From assembly GCA_964016885.1 (NCBI GenBank), contig OZ024740.1, positions 1,375,095-1,439,094 of the forward strand: DNA of 64,000 bases, in the 5' to 3' direction. Both the position numbers and the translations under genes were made by a program. Source of the stretch: Eledone cirrhosa. Lineage: Eukaryota; Mollusca; Cephalopoda; Octopoda; Eledonidae. Shown one piece after another: positions 1 through 8,634 of this stretch; positions within the stretch are counted from its first letter, which is position 1, and every line of letters starts with the position of its first letter. The notes beneath the pieces are model-generated. The model had not been told where the DNA came from. It searched no databases and worked only from the letters and a program-made list of their open reading frames with translations.

Positions 1-1245
1 ATGTTGTGTCAGAGTTTGTCATGAGTTGTACCACCTTGTAACTACCCAGCACATGTTGTGTCAGAGTTTGTCATGAGTGGTACCACCTTGTAACTGTCCA
101 ACACATGTTGTGTCAGAGTTTGTCATGAGCTGTACCACCTTGTAACTGTCCAACACATGTTGTGTCAGAGTTTGTCATGAGCTGTACCACCTTGTAACTA
201 CCCAACATATGTTGTGTCAGAGTTTGTCATGAGTTGTACCACCTTGTAACTACCCAACACATGTTGTGTCAGAGTTTGTCATGAGTTGTACCACCTTGTA
301 ACTGTCCAACACATGTTGTGTCAGAGTTTGTCATGAGCTGTACCACCTTGTAACTACCCAACATATGTTGTGTCAGAGTTTGTCATGAGTTGTACCACCT
401 TGTAACTACCCAACATATGTTGTGTCAGAGTTTGTCATGAACTGTACCACCTTGTAACTACCCAACATATGTTGTGTCAGAGTTTGTCATGAGTTGTACC
501 ACCTTGTAACTACCCAACATGTTGTGTCAGAGTTTGTCATGAGTTGTACCACCTTGTAACTACCCAACACATGTTGTGTCAGAGTTTGTCATGAGCTGTA
601 CCACCTTGTAACTACCCAACATATGTTGTGTCAGAGTTTGTCATGAGCTATACCACCTTGTTACTACCCAACACATGTTGTGTCAGAGTTTGTCATGAGC
701 TGTACCACCTTGTAACTACCCAACACATGTTGTGTCAGAGTTTGTCATGAGTTGTACCACTTTGTAATTGTCCAGCACATGTGTCAAAGTTTGTCATGAG
801 TTGTACCACCTTGTAACTGTCCAACACATGTTGTGTCAGAGTTTGTCATGAGCTGTACCACCTTGTAACTACCCAACATATGTTGTGTCAGAGTTTGTCA
901 TGAGCTGTACCACCGTGTAACTACCCAACACATGTTGTGTCAGAGTTTGTCATGAGGTGTACCACCTTGTAACTACCCAACACATGTTGTGTCAGAGTTT
1001 GTCATGAGCTGTACCACCTTGTAACTACCCAACATATGTTGTGTCAGAGTTTGTCATGAGTTGTACCACCTTGTAACTACCCAACACATGTTGTGTCAGA
1101 GTTTGTCATGAGCTGTACCACCTTGTAACTACCCAACACATGTTGTGTCAGAGTTTGTCATGAGCTGTACCACCTTGTAACTACCCAACACATGTTGTGT
1201 CAGAGTTTGTCATGAGCTGTACCACCTTGTAACTACCCAACACAT
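1..1245. repeat. 52-bp tandem satellite, about 24 copies
   Basis: Head-to-tail repeats of a 52-bp unit fill the left edge of the window. Landmarks in each unit are TGTTGTGTCAGAGTTTGTC, then TGAGYTGTACCACCTTG, then AACTACCCAACAC. Variation is mostly single substitutions (GAGCTG/GAGTTG, CTACCC/CTGTCC). Two shortened units lie near 519 and 775. The array begins before the window, so its full size is unknown. It ends about 65 bp before the splice acceptor of the first coding exon, so it lies in an upstream intron or the 5' flank of the gene. It has no coding potential and is not the same sequence as the 44-bp satellite further right. Confidence 0.97.
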
Positions 1246-1261
1246 CAGGCGTTTATTTCTC

Positions 1262-1311
1262 TTTATTTCATCTTTTTTTCACCTTTATTTTCTTTTCATC
1301 TCTTCTCTCAG
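1262..1311 (+). other. Polypyrimidine tract and 3' splice acceptor
   Basis: A strongly T/C-rich stretch ends in TCTTCTCTCAG at 1301-1311, which has the form of a 3' splice site. The first coding exon would then start at 1312, with 37 bases of 5' UTR before the ATG at 1349. The reading frame is open back to the acceptor, with no in-frame stop. This suggests a non-coding first exon upstream of the window. It is inference: the site could instead be promoter-proximal sequence with no splicing. Confidence 0.55.
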
Positions 1312-1348
1312 TTTTAGTGAGGTTCTTCTTTCCAAATCTAACCCAAAG

Positions 1349-1517
1349 ATGAGTGACATCAGCAACGACAGTGATTCTCAAGATGACGATACTTATAGAA
1401 TTACATCAAATAATGAAAAACTGTTACAGGCCTCCCGTAATGGAGATATTGATTCCGTGAAACTATTGATTGAGGAATTGAATAAAGGTAAAATTGAGCT
1501 GGATCTTAATTGCAAAG
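1349..1517 (+). CDS. OSBPL1A: ORP1 (oxysterol-binding protein-related 1), coding exon 1
   Basis: This exon encodes residues 1-56 plus the first base of codon 57. After an acidic, Ser/Asp-rich start (MSDISNDSDSQ) comes an ankyrin-type helix pair with LLQASRNGDIDSVKLLIE, ending in LDLNCK. Vertebrate ORP1L proteins start in the same way, with a short leader, LLHHARNG and then DINCKG (recalled from the family, not searched). The donor is G|GTAAGT at 1518, phase 1; the next exon supplies GT to complete Gly57. In ORP1L the ankyrin region binds Rab7 on late endosomes, and the full protein senses sterol and links late endosomes to the ER and to dynein. The ATG at 1349 is the first in the open frame and matches the family start. 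Only the N-terminus is in this window. Confidence 0.85.
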
Positions 1518-1596
1518 GTAAGTACTACTAGTGAAGGGCAGGATAAAACCTACACCATGTCTCTATATTGAGGGCTTTTAGTATTATTATTATTAT

Positions 1597-1722
1597 GGCA
1601 GTGGATTGGATTGGCAAAATCGGTAGAGGGTCGGATAACATGCTTAGTGGCATAGACTTATGACCCTTTATGTTCTGAGTTCAAATCCCACCAAGGTTAA
1701 CTTTGCCTTTCATCCTTGTGGA
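1597..1722 (+). mobile_element. tRNA-derived SINE, octopus type, 3' truncated
   Basis: The copy has a degenerate tRNA-like head with a box-A-like segment (TTGGCAAAATCGGTAGAGG) and a box-B-like segment (GAGTTCAAATCCC at 1677-1689). The conserved body TTAACTTTGCCTTTCATCC follows. Related copies lie at 2271-2398, 18435-18579, 18738-18870 and 18911-19052. The body runs directly into a CA-rich microsatellite where the usual 3' part should be. Abundant SINEs of this form are known from octopus genomes. No intact promoter activity is claimed. Confidence 0.75.
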
Positions 1723-1790
1723 TACACACACGCATGCACGCACGCACGCACGCACACACACACGCACACGCACACGCACACACACACAGA
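1723..1790. repeat. (CA)n/(CGCA)n microsatellite
   Basis: Simple repeat of CA interspersed with CG and TG dinucleotides, at the 3' edge of the SINE. Open frames over it on both strands are by-products of the repeat and are not genes. Confidence 0.95.
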
Positions 1791-1792
1791 GA

Positions 1793-2250
1793 TTGGTTCA
1801 CTGGAAGCTCTGTCATAGGTATAACGTGAGCAGAAGTGAGAAATTGTGTGAACATCAGCCAGAAGGATTGCTGGAAATGAACAGTATAAGATCTTGTTCA
1901 TATGACGGTCCAGTGCGGCCATTTTATCATAGCTAGAAAGCCTGACATTGTTGTTGTAGAAAAGAAGAATAACAAGGTATCTATTGTAGATATTGCTTCA
2001 CCATGGAACCACAGGATGGATGAGAAAGTTGAGAAATACCAGGAACTGAAGAGGGAAATCAGGAAACTATGAAGAATCAGACACATAGAAGTGGTATCGA
2101 TTGTAGTTGGCACATTAGTAGTTAGTTAAAGGTTAGACACGTAGAAATGGTACCAGTTGTGGTTGGCAGACAACAGGATTGTTGCAGAAAACAGCCTTGC
2201 TGGGAACAGCAAGGCTTCCAAGGAGGGTGTTAGAAAGTTGAAGGAGAAGG
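1793..2250 (+). pseudogene. Fragment of retroelement C-terminus with restriction-like endonuclease motif
   Basis: The translation gives VHWKLCHRYNVSRSEKLCEH and, after a frame change near 1890-1915, IIARKPDIVVVEKKNN with VSIVDIA behind it. A helix follows (EKVEKYQELKREIRKL), then a stop (TGA, probably a former Trp TGG) and RHIEVVSIVVGTL. KPD, 14 residues, then D fits the (K/R)PD-X(12-14)-(D/E) signature of restriction-like endonucleases in some non-LTR retrotransposons. The HW-LC-KYN and EKYQ-LKREI segments recur next to this motif in reverse-transcriptase proteins of marine invertebrates (recalled, not searched). The final segment appears a second time near 2135-2165 as RHVEMVPVVVG, a small internal duplication. 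The frame breaks and lack of the upstream RT make this a dead fragment. Confidence 0.6.
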
Positions 2251-2270
2251 AATGATTCAAAGGACCTTTG

Positions 2271-2398
2271 ACCATTTATTTTATCGACCCCATAAGGATG
2301 AAAAGCAAAGTTAACCTCAGCGGATTTGAACTCAGAATGTAAGGGACCATAACTCAATGCTGTAAAGTTTGGCGCCTGATACTCTACTGATACTGCTA
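2271..2398 (-). mobile_element. tRNA-derived SINE fragment
   Basis: Reverse-strand copy of the octopus-type SINE body. On the + strand it shows ATTTTATCGACCCC, then AAAGCAAAGTTAACCTC, then GATTTGAACTCAGA, which is the complement of the box-B region. It matches the copies at 1597-1722 and 18435-18579 and is followed by short AT-rich simple sequence up to about 2450. Confidence 0.75.
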
Positions 2399-2454
2399 AA
2401 CTAATAACAATAATAATAGTTATAATGATAATAACAACAACATATACCCAGTCC

Positions 2455-2594
2455 ACCATGGTTGATGGTCATGTTTGTGCCACAATAAAAAGCACCCAGT
2501 TCCTTTAGGAAGGGTATCTGACAGTAGAAACCAAGCCAAAATACAGATCCATATGAGTAAACATAGAAAATGGATATTAAACAATGATGACAAT
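2455..2594 (+). mobile_element. RTE-type LINE 3' tail fragment
   Basis: This resembles the 3' UTR of the intact LINE at 11755-12051: an AAAAAGCACCCAG block, then AGGAAGGGTATCTGACAG and GAAACCAAGCCA, ending at a short GATGA tail. It is diverged and 5' truncated. Orientation is plus strand, opposite to the neighbouring tails at 2744-2946 and 2958-3226. Confidence 0.6.
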
Positions 2595-2743
2595 ATACAT
2601 ACATACATATATATACACACACATATATACTGTATATACACATATATATATATTGTCATCATTTTACATCCAATATACACACAGACACACAAATAGACAG
2701 ATACATACATATTTATATATACAAATACATATATACATACAGA
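2590..2743. repeat. (ATAC)n/(AT)n microsatellite region
   Basis: Imperfect CATA, CACA and TATA repeats. The Tyr/Ile/His-rich open frames over it on both strands come from the repeat and are not genes. Confidence 0.9.
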
Positions 2744-2946
2744 TATCATCATTACCGTTTAACATCTATTTTTTCATGTTGGCATGGGTTAGATAAGTTG
2801 TCCTGTTTGAGCAATGTCAGGTCAGGTGACCTTGTCTTGCTCCTACAGAACTGATTCTGGCTTGGTTTCTACAGCTGGATGCCCTTCCTAGCGCCAACCT
2901 CATTTACGGTGAGTACTGGGTGCTTTTTATCGTGGCACCTGAACAA
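2744..2946 (-). mobile_element. RTE-type LINE or SINE 3' tail
   Basis: Reads on the + strand from (ATC)n into a CGTTTAAC-like block, CATGGGTTAG, then CTGGATGCCCTTCCTA and ACTGGGTGCTTTTT. This is the reverse complement of the tail of the intact LINE at 11755-12051. It is 5' truncated, with no tRNA head or coding part attached. Confidence 0.75.
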
Positions 2947-2957
2947 TATATATATAT

Positions 2958-3226
2958 ATCATCATCATCATCGTTTAACGTCCATCTTCCACGCTAGCAT
3001 GGGTTAGACGGGTTTGTCCCACTTCAGCCAAGATTGGTCGGATGACCGTGTATCGCTCGTATAGAACTGTTTCTGGCTGGTTTTCTATGGCTGGATGCCC
3101 TTCCTAATGCCAACCACATTTACAATGTGGACTGGGAGCTTTTTTAATGTATCTTCTTCACAACCACTCTACAGTGTGGACTGGGTGATTTTTGTCATGA
3201 CACCTACACAACCACTTTACAATATA
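2958..3226 (-). mobile_element. RTE-type LINE 3' tail
   Basis: A second minus-strand tail next to the previous one, starting at (ATC)n and CGTTTAACGTCCATC. The segment around GTGGACTGGG is present twice (about 3127 and 3176), so the 3' UTR contains a short internal duplication also hinted at in the copy at 4347-4725. Confidence 0.8.
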
Positions 3227-4330
3227 TATCATCATCATCATCACTCGTCGACTACTGTCGAGATGATGGATCTCACTCTCATGCTCCAGAATCCCCTGTC
3301 CCCCATTGCTGCCCCCAGGTCCTGTCTACTGACTCCTGTATCCCTAGAGATAACGTCAGGGAATGACAGCTTCCTACTCCCAGTCAGGCTGGAGTCAGGG
3401 TTCCAGAGCAAGAGAGCGGATATGATTTCATTGCTGGCACGGTGACAGTGGCCAGCAAATTGAGCTCTCCGGGATTTTAGAAGGGCAGAGGCTCGAGGGA
3501 GTTTGCCATAGATTTTAGACAAGGTGGGATGTCGTTTCCAGGATAGGTTTTGCACTCTCATTAAGAGGCGGGTATATGTGCCATCCAATCTCCTCTCAAG
3601 TTGTGATGTTAGTGTCCAAGTTTCGGATCCATAAAGTAATATGGGCTTTTAATGGTTGCTTGGAATATTTCCAGTTTTAGCTTGTTGGTAAGTTGAGATG
3701 TCCATATGGCGTGCATGTCATTGCACGCTGACCATGCCATACCCTTCCTGGTTAGAAAATCTTTTTTGGAAGAGGAGATATATGAGCCAAGATACTTGTA
3801 ATCTTCCACCTGCTTAAGGGTGGTACCATTAAGGGTTCTGATGGGGTAGTTTGGGCTGTTTGCACATCTGTTCACATACTCAGTCTTGGATTCGTTGAGG
3901 TACAGTTCAACACAGTTGGACGCTTGCTCTAATGACTTCAAAAGACTCTTAGCATTTTCCAGTGACCGACTGATCAATGCGATGTCGTCAGCAAAGTCGG
4001 TGTCGGTCTAGTATTTTGCTGGGTAGCGTGAGCTTCTCCTAGGCTGTAGTTGGTATCCCCTATCCTGAATCCCATCCACATACATGTGCAAAACATAATC
4101 CACAACAATGATAAATAGATACGGAGCAAGGATATCGCCCTGTAAAATTCCAGCGAGGATTGAGAAAGGTGGTGTTTCCCCATCTGGGGTCAGGACAGTT
4201 GATTTGGTATCTGTATACATTACATGTATGGCCGCGATGATTTTATCAGGAATCCCATAGAGTTGTAGAATTTCAAACATCCCCGACCTGTCAACTGAGT
4301 CGAAGGCTTTTGAAAAATCAACAAAGATTT
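3227..4330 (-). pseudogene. 5'-truncated LINE of a second family, RT C-terminal half
   Basis: Read on the minus strand from about 4329, the protein starts just upstream of RT motif A (VDFSKAFDSVDRSG-like). It continues with FEILQLYGIPDKIIAAIHVM and ILQGDILAPYLF, passes a TAG stop at 4008-4010, and reaches the catalytic FADDIAL near 3980-4000. It goes on through VEDYKYLGSYIS, then shifts frame near 3640 and ends with RLLMRVQNLSWKRHP. It is an RT of a non-LTR retrotransposon clearly different from the neighbouring RTE copies, since it has FADD instead of YADD and a different C-terminus. The endonuclease is absent. The last codons run straight into the (TGA)n tail, which provides the stop codon. 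The 5' end abuts an (AT)n tract. Non-functional. Confidence 0.8.
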
Positions 4331-4346
4331 ATATATATATATATAT

Positions 4347-7300
4347 ATGATGATGATCATCATCATCATCGTTTAACGTCCATCTTCCATGCTTGCATGG
4401 GTTTGGACGGGAGTTTTCCCACTTGAGGCAAGAGTGGTTGTCTTGCTCGTATAGGAGTGTCTGGCGGGTTTTCTACAGCTGGATGCCCTTCCTAACACCA
4501 ACGACGTTTACAGTGTGGACTGGGAGGTTTTTACCGTGTTACCTACACGGCCACATTACAGCATGGACTGTGTGTATTTTTGTCGTGACACCTACACGAC
4601 CTCATTTGTTTCGGACTGGATGTTGTGGTACCAACATAACTTTCCATTGAAAGGGATGGGGTAGTGGGACGGGGGTGTATTTTGTTAGAGGTGCCTACTG
4701 ACTGTAGTAGGTTTCACTTTGTACTTAGGTAAGGCGGGTCTTCTGTATTACTGTGTAGCGCCAAAGATCTCGGTCCAGGGACATTGTCTTGGAGAGGTGT
4801 AAGTGTGTGAGGTCGGAATTTATCAAGTCATCCCAGGTTTTTCTGGGTCTGCCTACTCCGTGGCTACCGTCTATTTTTATTGCCCTGCACTTTTTTATAC
4901 AGCTGTCGTCTTTCATGCACATCACGTGACCATACCAACGTAGTCTTCTCTCGAGTAAACAACATCTGATCCCTCTTATTTCTTATTTTTCCCTTAGTTT
5001 GTTTATGCTTTGCCGTTCACGTATATTACTATTACACATCCAGCGGAGCATGCAAGCTTCGTTCCTCTCCAGTCTGCATATATCCTCTGCAGACAATGCC
5101 CAAGTCTCACTGCCATGTAACATTGCTGTTCATATGCAGGCATCATACTGCCTGCCTTTCATTTTTAGAGAGAACCCTTTAGCGGCTAATAGTGGTATAA
5201 GCTCTCTGAACTTTTTCCATCCATTTCTGACTCTAGCTACTGTACTTTCAGAGCACCCTCCCCCACTGCTGATTTTGTCACCCAAGTAACGGAAGGTGTC
5301 CACTATTTCTATAGAACCATCTGTGCAATGGAATGAGCTAGTATTTTGTGGGCACTTGCTGCTACTTATTGCACCAGAGCACCGGTCACATATAAAATCT
5401 ATGCTCTTAGCTAGCTTACCTGTGATCCCACTACATCTTTTATGCACCCATACTTTGCATTTGGGACATAAAATGGAGTTTCTACCTACTCCTTTCCTAC
5501 ACACTGAGCATGGCCATTTCCCGGATGGGACCGGTGCCCTATTTTCCTTCCTACAAACTAGAACTTTAGTCTTAGACAGGTTAATTTTAAGGCCTTTTGA
5601 TTCTAGGCCATGCTTCCATGTTTGGAATTTCTGCTCTAGTTCGGCCATTGATTCAGCTATGAGTGTTAGATCATCTGCGTATAGGAGTTCCCATGGGCAG
5701 CCAGTCTTGAACTCTACTGTTATAGCCTGAAGGGAAATAATAAATAGTAGGGGGCTAAGAACAGAGCCCTGATGAACACCAACTTTTACGCTAAACTCTT
5801 CACTATATTCGTTGTTAATTCTAACCTTGCTGACTGTTTCTTTATACATGGCTTGTATAGCTCTCACAAGCCATTCATCAACACCTAGTTTTCTAAGAGC
5901 CCACCAGATAATGGAACGGGGGACTCTGTCGAAGGCTTTCTCCAAGTCGACAAAAACTAAGTAGAGGGGTTTACTTTTAGCTAGGTACTTCTCCTGTAGT
6001 TGTCGTACAATTAAATGAGCGTCTGTGGTACTTTTACCTGACACAAACCCGAACTGCATTTCATCTAGATCAATTCTCTCTCTGATTAGTTGCGCTATTA
6101 CTTTTTATGTGACCTTCATGACATGGTCGATTAATTTAATGCCTCTATAGTTACTCCTATCTTGGGCATCTCCTTTACCCTTGTAGCAGTTAATGATGAT
6201 GCTGCTACGCCAGTCCTTCGGAACAACCCCATTCTGTATGACTTGGTTTACTATCCGGGTGACTATGGTGTGTCCCACCGTTCCAGACACTTTCAGCATT
6301 TCAGCAACTATTTCCGAAGGTCCAGCCGCCTTACCCGTCTTCATATCTTTGATTGCCTTACTTATTATACTACCTTCGACTAACACTGCTGGTCCTTCTG
6401 TTGGATCGATGTGGGGGAGACTGTCTTTCTCCCATTTATTCTCCTCATTTAGTAGCCTTTTGTAGTGACACTTCCAAGCTACCTTCTTATCAGCGTCAGT
6501 GATGGCAAGTACACCATCATCATTAAGGACACACTTCTCCCTGACAATATCACGGTTTTCCTTGACACATTGCCTAGCAATCCTGAACACCTCACAATTT
6601 TGGTCCTCGCGTTGTAGAACATGCTTGAACTTTCTTTCCTCTGCTTCCCTTCTTGCGAAGTACACTTGCCTCCTAGCTTCCCTCCAGGCCACTTGATAGT
6701 CTTCTCTACTTCCCCCATCCCGCTATACTTTCCAAGCCTGCTTTTTGGCCTTAATTGACTCCTCCACCTTACTGTTCCACCACCGCGTTACTCTCCTCCT
6801 GCCTATAGGTCTGCTCCAGCTACAGATTTCGTCTGCCGCCATCAGCAGGTTTGCTTTCAGGAATTCCCACTGTTCCTCTATACTGTACGACTCTAAATGC
6901 TCTTCCTTACTGTCGAAAGTATCAAGTAATATGCTTTTAAATTTATTACTGGCTGTGGGGGTCCTTTAGCTTCCATATTTTTCTCCTGAGGATAGTCCTC
7001 TTCTGTTGTCGAGTACATATCGTCCTATGAGGTCGCTTATTATCAGTCTATGTTGGGAGGTGCATTCTTCATGGGGGAGGGATTTAGTGTTTACAACAGA
7101 CACTTATTCACGTCTTCTGGTAAGGATATAATCTACCTGGCTTGTGTGTTCCCCTGATCTGTAGGTGATCAAGTGATTGTCTCATTTTTTGAAGTTAGTG
7201 TTACAGATAGTTAGGTTATTTGCGTCACAGTATTCCAGGATTCTGGAGCCTTCTTCATTTCTAGTACCAAACCCATAGCCTCCGTGGATTCCATCATAGC

Positions 7301-8060
7301 CGTCACAATGTTGTCCAACGTGACCATTTAGGTCACCAGCAATAATTATATAGTCACTGTCGGTTATTTGGGAGGTAGTGAGCATCGGTGTCTCATAGAA
7401 TCTGTCTTTTATAGCGCCAGGCAGTCCGGATTGGGGTGCGTACGCAGATATTACTGTCACAGTAGTTCTATTTAGAACAAGTCTTATTTTAATTATTCTA
7501 TCATTCACTCTATTTACATCTATTATCTTATCCACCCATTTTTCTGCTAACATGATTCCTACCCCACCCAGCCCATTGTCATTTCCCACCCAGAAAAGCT
7601 TATAGCATCGTTTTTTACCCACAATGAATCTAGCAGATCCGCCCCTCCACCTGGTCTCTTGGATACAGCAAACATCAACCTCCTTACGTTCAAGCATTTC
7701 TACAACCTCGTTAGAGCGGCCTTTTAAGGTGCCTACATTCATGATACCAACTCTGAAGTTTTGGATTGCGTTTGGTGTGTGGGGCGCAAGGATGGGTGAG
7801 GGGGATGGGGTTGGGGTATTTTGGCCATCTGCGGCCGAAACAAAGAGGAGGCGTCCTTGCCCTTTCGTCCGGCAGCATGAGGTGAATTTGTCGTTATCGT
7901 TGGCATTATCTCCGAGTGTCCAGATTCTTCAGACTCTCCAGAAATTCCTTAGTCCATCCATCATATCGAAAAGCAACCAGGAGAAATGATAGCATAGGCC
8001 ATTGACTTGTGATTGGTTCAAATAATAATGGGGGCGGGTGGGAGGGGTATGGGGTAGTTA
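4347..8060 (-). mobile_element. Degenerate full-length-like RTE-type LINE
   Basis: A nearly complete minus-strand copy of the LINE that is intact at 8063-12051. Its 3' end, at the left, carries the (TGA)n-type tail and a 3' UTR at about 4347-4724. The coding part runs 4725 to about 7770, and a 5' part reaches about 8060. The 5' ends of this copy and the plus-strand copy face each other at 8060-8063, so the two form a diverged head-to-head pair. The coding region is clearly diverged from the plus copy. Confidence 0.8.
4725..7775 (-). pseudogene. Broken RTE-type ORF: endonuclease, RT, zinc finger, C-terminus
   Basis: Segments in order on the minus strand: endonuclease (7742-7182, MNVGTLKGRSNEVVEML, with VCCIQETRW and AGDLNGHVG); linker (6692-6105, REARRQVYFARREAEERK); RT (6059-5130, with QFGFVSGKSTTD, FVDLEKAFDRVPR and YADDLTL); and C-terminus (4925-4725, CMKDDSCIKKCRA, GVGRPRKTWDD). 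Breaks I can see are stops near 7180, 7125, 6725, 6103 and 5129, another stop in the 4925-5129 stretch, and a frameshift near 6960. The stop at about 5129 is TGA where the intact copy has CGA, as expected from CpG decay. The PHD-like finger (about 5515 down to 5390) keeps all cysteines, including the one lost in the intact copy. This copy cannot make an active protein. Confidence 0.85.
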
Positions 8061-8062
8061 GC

Positions 8063-8540
8063 GAGGAGAAGATTATTTAGAACAGTCAGACAGAATTATA
8101 GAATAGCATTAAGAAGTAGGATTTTGGATTCTGGGCGATTATACAGATATATGGATGAATGAACCGAAGGGTGGGGAGACAAGAAGAAAATGGTATTTTT
8201 ACTTTACATTTCGTAGAAGTGGACTGACCATTAATAAGAGTTGACAAATTCTGAGATTCGTACCCTGTAACAGGTTTATTTATATTTGGTGCTAGTAGGG
8301 AGTGATCGAGAGAGAGAGAGAGGGACCAACAGGCACGTATATGATAGAGAGAGGGGGGGTGATAGCGATTTAGAGGACCGAGAGAAGCCATTTTTATGAA
8401 TCCTGGAAAATTTTTGGCCAAAATGGTAGTGAGCGAGAAGGTTTTAAATAGAGCAATAAACAGGGAGGAGAAGATTATTTAGAACAGTCAGACAGAATTA
8501 TAGAATAGCATTAAGAAGTAGGATTTGGATTCTGGGCGAT

Positions 8541-8545
<5 letters not shown>
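8063..8545. repeat. 81-bp direct repeats 402 bp apart
   Basis: The segment at 8063-8143 (starting GAGGAGAAGATTATTTAG, containing AACAGTCAGACAG and ending GGGCGATTATA) is repeated almost exactly at 8465-8545. The only difference I see is one missing T. About 320 bp lie between, including an (AG)n stretch near 8310-8345. It may be a duplicated promoter-like 5' UTR module of the LINE, a small terminal-repeat element, or a plain tandem duplication. A (TA)n tract (8546-8566) follows the second copy. Confidence 0.85.
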
Positions 8546-8574
<29 letters not shown>

Positions 8575-8634
8575 CCACCGTTATGGATGGATGAGCTGGG
8601 AATACACGAGCAACTCTGAATCAATAGATGAAAT

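Noticed and set aside
1703..2113. Small ORFs over the CA repeat and the endonuclease relic
   Set aside because: They come from repeat sequence or the wrong frame; the relic reads in a different, interrupted frame.
5296..5730. Plus-strand 144-residue frame
   Set aside because: It lies opposite the decayed LINE reading frame (minus strand), which carries the RT and zinc-finger motifs.
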